From JAEUIT01 sp034439815 (GTDB lineage Bacteria > Planctomycetota > Phycisphaerae > Phycisphaerales > SM1A02), in assembly GCA_034439815.1 (NCBI GenBank), contig JAWXBD010000136.1, positions 1-25,221 on the forward strand: a stretch of DNA of 25,221 nt, written 5' to 3'. The position numbers were made by a program, and so were the translations under genes. Shown piece by piece: positions 1-6,914 of the stretch. Position 1 is the first letter of the stretch. Each line of letters opens with the position of its first letter. The notes beneath the pieces were generated by a model, which was not told the DNA's origin, did no database searches, and saw only the letters and a program-made list of their open reading frames with translations.

Positions 1-1
1 C

Positions 2-676
2 GCGAGTGCTCCCGCGAAGGCCGAGGCCATCCCCGCGGATGTCGCGCTGCGTCGACTGATTGCCGGCAACCGGCGCTTCGTGCGTGACATCGACGACATC
101 ACGCGCCGCGATATCACGCGGCGGAGCGCGCTGGCAGCCGGGGAACGGCCGTTTGCCATCGTCCTGTGCGGCTCCGATTCACGCGTACCTCCGGAACTAG
201 TGTTCGACACGGATCTTGGCGACCTCTTCGTCGTTCGAATCGTCGGCAATTTCGCCGATGACATCACGGTCGGATCAATCGAGTACGCCGTCGAGCACCT
301 CGGGGCCAAGCTCATCGTGGTCATGGGGCACCGATGCGGGGCTGTAAACGCCGCAGTGAAGACGGCTCGGATTGGCAGATCGGCTTCGGATCTTCCGGGC
401 CATTTCGGAGCGGTGATCGCGCCACTGATGACGTCGGCGCGCGAAACCGCAGCGCAGCCGGGCGATCCTTCGAGGAATCTGCTGGTCCGCAGCGTGCAGC
501 GCACCGTGCTGGCGCTGCGAACCTCTGATCCGACGATCGGACGCTTCGTTGCAAGCCAAGGCGTTCGCGTCGTGGGCGCCGTCTACGACCTCGAGACAGG
601 CGCCGTCGATTTCGTCCAGGACGCGTATGAGCGCACGCCTCCCGCAGCCACCTCGGAGATCGCGCAGCAACGGTGA
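2..676 (+). CDS. Beta-class carbonic anhydrase, 5' end outside window
   Basis: The frame is open from base 2, so the true start is upstream; the GTG at 80 is not the start because the conserved LRRLIAGNRRFV helix lies before it. The fold signature of a beta-carbonic anhydrase (CO2 + water to bicarbonate, zinc enzyme) is clear: SDSRVPPELVFD, GDLFVVRIVGN, GSIEYAVEHLGAKLIVVMGH, then CGAV. The zinc motifs are odd. The family normally has C-x-D-S-R and H-x-x-C. Here the first Cys is one residue early (LCGSDSR, bases 166-183) and the second pair is H-R-C (bases 328-336), one residue short. The Asp-Arg dyad is kept. Family assignment is confident; catalytic activity is not. A CCGGTC/GACCGG inverted repeat (690-706) follows the stop but lacks a T-run. 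The Ala/Pro-rich N-terminal stretch could follow an export signal outside the window (inference). Confidence 0.88.
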   Translation, partial: ASAPAKAEAIPADVALRRLIAGNRRFVRDIDDITRRDITRRSALAAGERPFAIVLCGSDSRVPPELVFDTDLGDLFVVRIVGNFADDITVGSIEYAVEHLGAKLIVVMGHRCGAVNAAVKTARIGRSASDLPGHFGAVIAPLMTSARETAAQPGDPSRNLLVRSVQRTVLALRTSDPTIGRFVASQGVRVVGAVYDLETGAVDFVQDAYERTPPAATSEIAQQR

Positions 677-827
677 AATTGCGCGACGGCCGGTCGGAAT
701 GACCGGGCTGGGGCGCGGGTCGACCGCGACGAATTCCGAGGCGCGCGCACCTGCTTGATGGTGTACAACTCGCGCCGGACCCAAACGACCGTCCTCCAGG
801 AAAGCCCTCCAGCAAGGAACAATCGCC

Positions 828-1070
828 ATGACTCGACCCAGCATGCCATCTTTCCGCCCTCTCATCACCACCGTGCTTGCCGCCACGGCCGTCATCACGG
901 CCAGTCTCGGCGGGTGCATTGCAGTCGGCGGGACGTCGCACCGCGCGCCGAATCCGACGGTTGGACAGCAGCTCGTCGATTTGAAGATGGCTGAGGAGCG
1001 CGGTGCCCTCACCGCCGACGAGTACGCGCGGCTCCGCACGGATGTGATCGAAGGCAACCGAAACCGATGA
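828..1070 (+). CDS. Small SHOCT-domain lipoprotein
   Basis: An 80-residue protein preceded by an AAGGAA ribosome binding site about 8 bases before the ATG. Residues 10-30 form a hydrophobic signal segment ending in the lipobox SLGGC with Cys30 as the likely lipidated residue, so the mature protein should be membrane-anchored. Residues about 46-75 (QQLVDLKMAEERGALTADEY) match the short C-terminal SHOCT pattern: a helix, then G-x-L/I-T-x-x-E-Y, then a second helix. SHOCT modules are usually oligomerisation or interaction tails, and no enzyme activity is expected. The stop codon overlaps an ATG (ATGA at 1067-1070) that opens a micro-frame through the adjacent nonamer array. Its real function is unknown. 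Confidence 0.75.
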   Translation: MTRPSMPSFRPLITTVLAATAVITASLGGCIAVGGTSHRAPNPTVGQQLVDLKMAEERGALTADEYARLRTDVIEGNRNR

Positions 1071-1097
1071 ACTGGATGTACTGGATGTACTGGATGA
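1071..1097 (+). repeat. 9-bp tandem array, unit ACTGGATGT
   Basis: Three consecutive units (ACTGGATGT twice, then ACTGGATGA) begin directly after the stop codon of the SHOCT lipoprotein. Read in the ATG frame from 1067 this is ATG AAC TGG, then ATG TAC TGG twice, then ATG AAA TGA. It shares the TGGATG core with the array at 4961-5005. Confidence 0.85.
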
Positions 1098-1154
1098 AAT
1101 GATGGATGCGCTGCTTGACGTTGTCGCAGCGTGACGAACCGAAAGCTCCGGAGC

Positions 1155-1191
1155 AGCCGAGCGTGACGCGCGAGCGCAACACGACTCGGCT
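1155..1191 (+). terminator. Stem-loop, possible terminator
   Basis: AGCCGAGCGTG (1155-1165) pairs with CACG-A-CTCGGCT (1180-1191): an 11-bp stem with one bulged A and a 14-base loop. A five-T run follows about 7 bases later. The gap to the T-run is longer than in a classical intrinsic terminator, so the role is uncertain. Confidence 0.4.
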
Positions 1192-1423
1192 CTTCGCGTT
1201 TTTGAGGCGCGGAGAAGCGTGCGCGCGATGTGAAAAATCGTTGAGAAATAACCTAGGTTTTTTCGAGACCGCCGGTTTCGCGCGGTAATTTCGCGTCACG
1301 TTCGCGAGGAACTCGTGAACACGAAACAGGACGGCAGCAGCGGGGACGGCGCGAGCATCGGGCTCGCCGCCGAGGTGATTGACCGCGCCCGCGCTCACGC
1401 GTCCCGAAGAAGGGGGATCAGCC

Positions 1424-1450
1424 ATGCAGGTCATGCAGAGCATGCAGAGC
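1424..1450 (+). repeat. 9-bp ATG tandem array at a start codon
   Basis: ATGCAGGTC, ATGCAGAGC, ATGCAGAGC, then the decayed unit ATTCACGTC. The first unit carries the chosen start codon, so three in-frame ATGs are spaced 9 bases apart. Confidence 0.8.
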
Positions 1451-2491
1451 ATTCACGTCAGGAGTTGCTGGCAGGCGAGATGGCGCGGATGGGCCGTCGG
1501 CGCGATACTGAGCGCCGCCACCTCACTCCCGCTCGTGCTCGGAGGCTGCTGCACTGAGCAGCGGCGCGAGATGGACGCTCTCCTCGACAAGTACTACGAG
1601 CAGGCATTCATGTGCTGCAAGGAGCGCGCTGCACTCGATCCGACCGGAGGGGCAGAGTGCTTTCAGAAGCTCGCAGAGTGGCGTCTGGCCACCGCAACGA
1701 AGATTCTCGAGTGGTATCAGGCATGCCTCGACGGCGAGCAGGACATCGCCGGCGGGATCGTGGGGAGTCTCAAGGCTCTCCTCACCCAGATCGGCAACGA
1801 GACATGCGGTACGACCTTGGAACTCCCGAACGGTCGCAACGTCACTGCGGGCATTCCGTTCGTGCACGGCGACACCATTGAATTTGAAGGGGCGTTCGAT
1901 GGCATGTTCAAGTTGATGGAACCGCCTGACGCGCCGGTGCGGTTGGATCTCGAGGCAGGCGCGTTCCGGATGGAGGCGTTCGGGTCGGTGGTGACTGGCA
2001 GGCTGAACGGCAGCCTCGAACTCGTGGCGCACGGACCGAACTCCGGAACGCTGATCGTCGAGCGCGCAGATCTGGAGTTCGGAGTCGGAAGCGGTGCGCT
2101 GGTCATGACGCTTGATGATCACACCGGTGGTTCCTACGTGCGATTCGACGGAATGCACGGCGTGCTGCAGCTGCGTGTTGCCATCTCGACCTCCGGTGAC
2201 TTGGCGCTGTTCACGCCGTCCGCCGCGTGGTTGCGGATTCCGGTGCAGGTGTCGGGGAGCTCGATCACGTTTGCCGGCGGCATTCACCAGCTCATCGACA
2301 TCATTCCTCCGGCACCTGGATGGGCCGACTGGAACGGTGACTGGGTCGTCGACGAAGCAGACTGGGCCGCGTTCTTCGCCGGCCCCGACGCGGGTGAGGT
2401 CGACTATCGAGACCTCAACCTCGACGGCAGCATTGATGCAACCGACATCGGCATGTTTGCCGATTCATGGCGGGAAGCGATGCGTCACTGA
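1424..2491 (+). CDS. Dockerin-like-repeat lipoprotein
   Basis: A 355-residue secreted protein. I chose the ATG at 1424 because GAAGGGGG lies upstream at suitable spacing, although the frame is open to 1379. The N-terminus is built from an in-frame nonamer array (MQVMQSMQSI). A hydrophobic stretch then ends in the lipobox VLGGC with Cys42. The early mature part is Cys-containing and helical (CCKERAALDP, ECFQKLAEW); the middle is a beta-rich region I do not recognise. The C-terminus has two Ca-binding-like repeats, DWNGDWVVDEADW (about 302-314) and DLNLDGSIDATDI (about 330-342). These resemble the dockerin-like tails common on planctomycete exported proteins, which may serve cell-surface attachment or sorting (inference). 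A very stable hairpin follows 50 bases after the stop. No function can be assigned. Confidence 0.75.
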   Translation: MQVMQSMQSIHVRSCWQARWRGWAVGAILSAATSLPLVLGGCCTEQRREMDALLDKYYEQAFMCCKERAALDPTGGAECFQKLAEWRLATATKILEWYQACLDGEQDIAGGIVGSLKALLTQIGNETCGTTLELPNGRNVTAGIPFVHGDTIEFEGAFDGMFKLMEPPDAPVRLDLEAGAFRMEAFGSVVTGRLNGSLELVAHGPNSGTLIVERADLEFGVGSGALVMTLDDHTGGSYVRFDGMHGVLQLRVAISTSGDLALFTPSAAWLRIPVQVSGSSITFAGGIHQLIDIIPPAPGWADWNGDWVVDEADWAAFFAGPDAGEVDYRDLNLDGSIDATDIGMFADSWREAMRH

Positions 2492-3018
2492 CGCTCAAAC
2501 AACGCGTCGTTGAACGACTCGCCAGACGTTACGGCTGTGAAGCCTGCGGTCACTGCGCGCTCCTGCGCGTGGTGACCGCAGGCGTTGAGTGCCGGTCCAC
2601 GTATCGCCCGCACGACGCCGGCGAGCGCCGGAGTCGCCACGCCGCGATTGGCGGCGCGGGCGAACGATTCGAAGCGCTCCTTGGCCCAGCGTCGCAGGTC
2701 GCTCTCGTCGAGCCCGCCGCGTGCTGCGAATTCGTCTGCGACTACTTCGATCCCTTCTGCTGCGAGATCGCATGGGACGATTCGTGCGCCACCTGGGCGA
2801 GCCAGTTCTGCGGATTCTGTCCGACGGTTTCCTGCGGCCAAAGCACCAATGATTGCTGCGAGTTCAACTTCGACCTCGAGCCAGGGTGCAACGACCTCGA
2901 GTGCTGCGTGCTCGTCTGTTCCATCGATCCCTTTTGCTGCGACCACAACTGGGACCCGTCCTGCACGTTCAAGGCGCTGGACATCTGCCCCGTGTGCGAA
3001 GACGCGCCGCGGCCCTGA
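2467..3018 (+). CDS. Cys-rich DPFCC-repeat protein, possibly a fragment
   Basis: The convincing part is residues about 86-180, with two copies of a Cys-rich module: CCEFVCDYFDPFCC-x4-WDDSC and CCVLVCSIDPFCC-x4-WDPSC. Such C-x-x-x-V-C-x-x-D-P-F-C-C-x4-W-D-x-x-C modules occur, as I recall, in large exported planctomycete proteins and suggest disulphide-bonded extracellular domains. The N-terminal part is doubtful. The ATG at 2467 overlaps the upstream gene, there is no signal peptide, and a 19-bp hairpin (2542-2583) lies inside the frame. No usual start codon occurs between 2575 and the first repeat. Either an unusual start is used, or this is the remnant of a larger exported protein that lost its 5' end. 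The stop is at 3016-3018, followed by a short convergent gap. Confidence 0.5.
   Translation: MAGSDASLTLKQRVVERLARRYGCEACGHCALLRVVTAGVECRSTYRPHDAGERRSRHAAIGGAGERFEALLGPASQVALVEPAACCEFVCDYFDPFCCEIAWDDSCATWASQFCGFCPTVSCGQSTNDCCEFNFDLEPGCNDLECCVLVCSIDPFCCDHNWDPSCTFKALDICPVCEDAPRP
2542..2583 (+). terminator. 19-bp perfect/wobble hairpin after lipoprotein gene
   Basis: GCCTGCGGTCAC (2542-2553) is fully complementary to GTGACCGCAGGC (2572-2583). The inner 18 bases add seven more pairs (two of them G-U) and leave a TCCT tetraloop at 2561-2564. The hairpin sits about 50 bases after the stop codon of the dockerin-like lipoprotein. There is no T-run, so it may be a transcript-stabilising or Rho-associated 3' structure and not a classical intrinsic terminator. 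Confidence 0.6.
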
Positions 3019-3154
3019 CGCTCATCCGACTCGCTTCGCTCGCTCAGGGCATCCACTACGACGCTTCCACCCGCCCCGTCCTCCATAAGGACACCGCAGC
3101 TTCGCGGTCCAGCGAACCAGCCGTGCCGTTGGGGCCGTCGAGCCGGAGTGAGAT

Positions 3155-5827
3155 TCAGCCGTCCTCGCGCGCGGTGCACCGGATCGTCCGCACCGGTGCG
3201 CCCGGACGCAGCGGCAAGGCGATCCCGTCGCGCCAGGACGGATGGAGGTCGCGATGGTGGGGGCTGTCCGGGTCGGCTGATTGTCCGGCGGGGACTGAAA
3301 GGAGAGCCCGCTCTTCGCGGCCTGGTGTGACGACAAGGCGGTCGCTGGCACCGAATCGCGGGGTCGCGACGCGCACGGCCGACCAGTGGCCGGACTGAGG
3401 GTGGGACGGGAGTCGAAGCTTGCTGGCGATGAGCGGCAGCGCCTGGGCGAGCGGGTGGGCGAAGTCACTGGCGTTCACATCGCCCCACAACGCGGGACCG
3501 TCCTTTGTCCGCGTCGCGCTGGCGGCTGCGAGTATGGCCTGCTGGAGGTACGCATCCCATGATTTCGCATCCGATGATTTCGAACGGGACATATCGGTGA
3601 ATGGAAGGAGGTGGAGGGGCTGCGCGAGCACAATCCGAAGAATGCTTTCATCCTGAGCGGGCAGGCGTGCGATCTGCGCGGCGAGCTTCGAGCGATCGGT
3701 CGCGGCCATCGTGGGAGTCCGGAGCGCGATCGCCCCTTCGACAACGCCGCGCACGATCGCCGACGCGATGTCGCGCCGTGCACGATCGACGATCGCCATC
3801 GCCACCGAATCGACGTCGGCACGGCCGTCCCATGCGCGGAGGAGATCGGCGAGGGCGGCGCATCGCTCCGCTGTCGTCGGCGTGGCCTTCGCGGACTTTG
3901 AGGTCTTGGATGACGAGGTCTTCGACGGTGAGGCCTCAGCTGGTCCGGGCGCTTCGCGCGCTCCGCGTTCGAGCGCCGGCACGAGCGCATCGCGCCAGCG
4001 GATCAGCATCGGCACCGTGGTGTCCAGCTGGATCGCTGCGCACGCGTTCTCGTCAAGCTGATCAACAGCGAGCGCCAGCTCGCGGATCCGCGCGGCCCGC
4101 TCGGGCGGTGCCCACAGCGAGCCGAAACTTCGAGCCCTCTCTGCCGGCAGTGTTCGCTGATTCGCGGTCACGATCACACCGCTCTCCGGATCGATGATGC
4201 GCGGCCGGTCCGTCTCCGGACGCTCCCCGCGCCAGCCGCGTGATCCGTCGGCCCACGATGTCGGGATGGATCCGTCAAAGCCGAAGCGATCGGGGAGATA
4301 GCCCGCGATCGTCCATCCGATGTGCCCGGCGCGGTCAGCCATGAGCACGTTCTGCTGCGGACCGCGCCACCGCGCCGCGATGGTCATTGCTTCGGCCACG
4401 TTCGTTACGTCGGTAAAGTCCAGCAGTCCCATGTTGAGTCCATGGGGCTGCAGCGCCGTCCACATGAGCGCCAGCGGCCGACCCTGGGCATCGGTCCGGA
4501 CGATCGGCCCCCAACGCGTCACTTGGACCTTCAGCACCTCCGGCTCGCTGCCGCGCGGGCGAAGGGTCTCCTCCTCGATGCGATATGGCTCGCTTCCGCC
4601 AGGCACCAGATACTTCGCCGGGTCCGCGGGGTCCGGATCCACCACCACAAAGTCGATGAAGTCACCTTCGACGTTCGTGAATCCCCAAGCAACGTCGCCG
4701 TTGCTGCCGCTGACGAGTCCGGGCGCACCGGGGAGCGTCACCCCATCGAGCTGCCTCTCCTGGTGATGAGCGTCCCGAAACCGCAGCGATGCGCGGTACC
4801 AGATTCCCGGCACGCTCATTGGCAGGTGCATGTCGTTCACAAGGATCGCGCCTCCCGTCGACGAGCGCGACCCAGAGACGACCCACCCGTTTGAACCGAT
4901 CGCGACCGGATCAACGTCGCTGTCCGGACGCATGAACGCGGTGAACGCTTCGGCCCTGGTGTGGATGGCGTGGATGGTGTGGATGGCGTGGATGGTGTGG
5001 ATGGTGTGATCCGTTGTGCTCGCCCCTTCGGGCTCCGACCGCGAGCCTGTGTTCGAGGAAGTCACCGCGCCGTGCAGAACTCGAGTGTCGGCGACGGCCG
5101 GCCCCGGAATCGGCGGCAGCGTCGGCGGCGCCGAGTCCTCGATGACCGGCGCATCGAAGCTCGAGACGCCCGGATGCAGGTACGTCATTAGCTCCCCCGG
5201 CAGCGCCGCCGCCGCTTCCGCAAACGGAATCTCGACGCGCGCTCCGTCGTTCAGCATCGCGCACATGGCGAGCGTGACCAGCATCGAATCCACCGCCGTC
5301 CACGGAACCATCGACGCCTGCAGAAACCGATGCTCGACCGGTGGCTGAGGCATCGACGCGATACCCGCGTTGACTCCGTCGACATAGGCATCAAGCACCG
5401 CGCGGTGCGCGGCAGGCAGCGCATCGAGGGCGCGCGCGGCAGTTCGGCGCATCAGCATCAGACGCTGCTGTCGATCCTGTCCCAGCGCCAGCGGTCCGAG
5501 CAGTTCACTCAGCTCGCCGGCCGCAAGCCGCCGCATCAAGTCCATCTGCGCGAATCGCTCGGTCGCGTGGAGAAAGCCCTCGATACGAACCGCATCCTCA
5601 AAGGACGCTGCTTCGATGAGCGGGATGGCGAAGGCATCCAGTGTGACGGTCGCGTCCTTCTGAAGCGACGGAATCGTCCACACGTTTGGGCGCGCGTCGA
5701 CGTCCGCCGCGGCCGCGCCGGTCCCGACCATGACCGCCCCGACGATCAGCGCCATGCGCCCCCAAGGCCCGATCGTGAGCGGAACGCGTGCGGCCGGTGG
5801 GGTCAAGAGTTCGGGCATGATCGTCAT
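3155..5827 (-). CDS. Penicillin acylase family Ntn hydrolase
   Basis: An 890-residue exported amidohydrolase precursor. These enzymes hydrolyse amides such as beta-lactam side chains or acyl-homoserine lactones after cutting themselves into alpha and beta chains. An alpha-chain region (DAFAIPLIEAASFEDAVRIEGFLHATERFAQMD) is followed by a linker and then the beta-chain start IGSNGWVVSGSRS. Ser312 (codon 4892-4894) is the predicted nucleophile and new N-terminus. VTANQRTLPA, with the family Asn, and APPERAARI lie further on. A hydrophobic segment (about 25-40) ending in AAAADV is a plausible signal peptide, preceded by a long N-terminus; Met4 or Met25 are alternative starts, and I see no clear ribosome binding site. 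Oddities are a His-rich nonamer array (residues about 275-289) in the linker and a Ser/Lys/Thr-rich insertion (SSKTSKSAKATPTT). The natural substrate cannot be told from sequence. Confidence 0.88.
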   Translation of the reverse strand: MTIMPELLTPPAARVPLTIGPWGRMALIVGAVMVGTGAAAADVDARPNVWTIPSLQKDATVTLDAFAIPLIEAASFEDAVRIEGFLHATERFAQMDLMRRLAAGELSELLGPLALGQDRQQRLMLMRRTAARALDALPAAHRAVLDAYVDGVNAGIASMPQPPVEHRFLQASMVPWTAVDSMLVTLAMCAMLNDGARVEIPFAEAAAALPGELMTYLHPGVSSFDAPVIEDSAPPTLPPIPGPAVADTRVLHGAVTSSNTGSRSEPEGASTTDHTIHTIHAIHTIHAIHTRAEAFTAFMRPDSDVDPVAIGSNGWVVSGSRSSTGGAILVNDMHLPMSVPGIWYRASLRFRDAHHQERQLDGVTLPGAPGLVSGSNGDVAWGFTNVEGDFIDFVVVDPDPADPAKYLVPGGSEPYRIEEETLRPRGSEPEVLKVQVTRWGPIVRTDAQGRPLALMWTALQPHGLNMGLLDFTDVTNVAEAMTIAARWRGPQQNVLMADRAGHIGWTIAGYLPDRFGFDGSIPTSWADGSRGWRGERPETDRPRIIDPESGVIVTANQRTLPAERARSFGSLWAPPERAARIRELALAVDQLDENACAAIQLDTTVPMLIRWRDALVPALERGAREAPGPAEASPSKTSSSKTSKSAKATPTTAERCAALADLLRAWDGRADVDSVAMAIVDRARRDIASAIVRGVVEGAIALRTPTMAATDRSKLAAQIARLPAQDESILRIVLAQPLHLLPFTDMSRSKSSDAKSWDAYLQQAILAAASATRTKDGPALWGDVNASDFAHPLAQALPLIASKLRLPSHPQSGHWSAVRVATPRFGASDRLVVTPGREERALLSVPAGQSADPDSPHHRDLHPSWRDGIALPLRPGAPVRTIRCTAREDG
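4961..5005 (-). repeat. 9-bp tandem array in acylase linker
   Basis: Five units alternate GTGGATGGC and GTGGATGGT on the plus strand. In the acylase frame (minus) they read as alternating His-Thr-Ile and His-Ala-Ile. The plus-strand ATG frame reads (ATG NNN TGG)n and ends ATG GTG TGA at 5009. The array lies about 23 residues before the autocleavage Ser312. Confidence 0.88.
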
Positions 5828-5920
5828 TATGCCCGCGCAGCGCGGCGGCCGTCGGCGGCGCTCCCGGAGAGCCCGCTCCCGAAGAGCCCGCCTTCCGCTC
5901 CGCTACGATGGCGCGCTTCG

Positions 5921-6817
5921 ATGTCCCCATCCACGTCCCAGCCGCCGCAGGCGCCACTCCCCGATCTTGCCGTCGCGCTAACGACGATGAACAGCCTGCG
6001 GACGATTGACGCGACGCTCGACAGCGTGCGAGGGCTTGCCGCCACGATTGTTGTCATCGACTCGGGATCGACCGACGGAACGATTGAACGCTGCACCGCC
6101 GCAGGGGCAGTCGTCGAGCACCATCCGTGGTCCGGCTATGTCGCCCAGACGCAGCACGCGATTGACCGCGCGGCGAGTTCGCTCGCTGCGGCCGACGGGG
6201 GCGCATTGCAACGCGGGTGGATCCTTCTGCTCGATTCCGATGAAGCGCTGGACGAGCCGCTGCAGCGCTCGGTGCGGGCAGCGCTCGCGACACCGACGGG
6301 CCACGCCGGGTTTGCACTGAATCGTCGCCTTGTCTTAGCGGGGCGCGTGCTGCGCCACGCGTTTCAACCGGAGTTTCGTCTGCGGCTCTTCCGTCCGCAT
6401 GTCGGACGCGTGACAGGAACGCCACCGCATTACTTCATCAGCGTGCAGGGGAGTGTCGGACGTCTCGAAGGGAGTCTGCTGCATGACTCCTGGGCGGATG
6501 TCGACGACATGCTGCGCCGCCAGGTTCGCTACGCGAGCATCAGCGCGGACGATCGTGCACGCGGTGCGACCACCGCAACCGCTGACTCGAGTTCGGCCGG
6601 AATCCGAGGCGGCCGGCTGATCGACGTGCTCATTCGCCCGGGCTTCGCCTTCGTGAAGCAGTTCGTCGTCCGATCCGCCTGGCGGGACGGGTGGCGCGGC
6701 CTCGTCGCGTCCGGCGGCGCGGCTGCGGCGACGCTGATGAAACACGTAGCCATCGCCGAGCGGCGCGGCTTGCTGCGCGAGCGTGATGTCGAGCGACGGC
6801 CGCCGCAGGATTCGTAA
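5921..6817 (+). CDS. Family 2 glycosyltransferase, WaaE/KdtX-like
   Basis: A 298-residue cytoplasmic or membrane-associated glycosyltransferase that would transfer a sugar from a nucleotide donor, likely onto a lipopolysaccharide core or surface glycan. The GT-A start is visible: LAVALTTMNSLRTIDATLDSV, then IVVIDSGSTDGTIE, then the metal/nucleotide motif WILLLDSDEAL. The WaaE-like features NRRLVLAGRVLRHA, RLRLFRPHVG and SLLHDSW follow, with a hydrophobic, Trp-rich C-terminal region (RPGFAFVKQFVVRSAW). The frame is open far upstream to 5330, but that part is antisense to the acylase; the ATG at 5921 fits the domain boundary. No Shine-Dalgarno is visible. A TACGAT box (5904-5909) lies only 11 bases before the ATG, so a very short leader is possible. 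It is transcribed divergently from the acylase. Acceptor unknown. Confidence 0.85.
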   Translation: MSPSTSQPPQAPLPDLAVALTTMNSLRTIDATLDSVRGLAATIVVIDSGSTDGTIERCTAAGAVVEHHPWSGYVAQTQHAIDRAASSLAAADGGALQRGWILLLDSDEALDEPLQRSVRAALATPTGHAGFALNRRLVLAGRVLRHAFQPEFRLRLFRPHVGRVTGTPPHYFISVQGSVGRLEGSLLHDSWADVDDMLRRQVRYASISADDRARGATTATADSSSAGIRGGRLIDVLIRPGFAFVKQFVVRSAWRDGWRGLVASGGAAAATLMKHVAIAERRGLLRERDVERRPPQDS

Positions 6818-6897
6818 CCGTCGCAAATCGAGCGTCGGCAACAGTACAATCGCCGTTCTGCGTTCGGCTTGCGCAGTCGCTCGAAGTCCAGCTTTTT

Positions 6898-6904
6898 GGA
6901 AGGA
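6898..6904 (+). promoter_or_regulatory. Ribosome binding site that sets a TTG start
   Basis: GGAAGGA lies 10 bases before the TTG at 6915. No in-frame ATG exists at a comparable position; the nearby ATG at 6905 is out of frame. This supports TTG initiation of the threonine dehydrogenase. Confidence 0.6.
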
Positions 6905-6914
6905 ATGTTCTGCC

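Larger units (their letters stand above)
1071..1423. other. Intergenic region of 353 bases
   Basis: No convincing gene. It holds the nonamer array at its left edge, a stem-loop at 1155-1191, and a locally AT-richer patch around 1230-1275 that may carry the promoter of the downstream lipoprotein gene, although I cannot place -35/-10 boxes with confidence. The short open frame at 1106-1288 lacks a ribosome binding site and recognisable features. Confidence 0.6.

Noticed and set aside
275..1057. A 260-codon minus-strand frame over the carbonic anhydrase and small lipoprotein
   Set aside because: Both plus-strand genes have family motifs, and the minus frame has none.
2485..2946. Minus-strand frame opposite the Cys-rich repeats
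   Set aside because: The plus strand has periodic Cys/Trp/Asp modules that cannot be chance; the minus frame is a shadow.
5330..5920. Upstream in-frame extension of the glycosyltransferase
   Set aside because: This part is antisense to the acylase and lacks domain sequence; the GT-A fold begins right after 5921.
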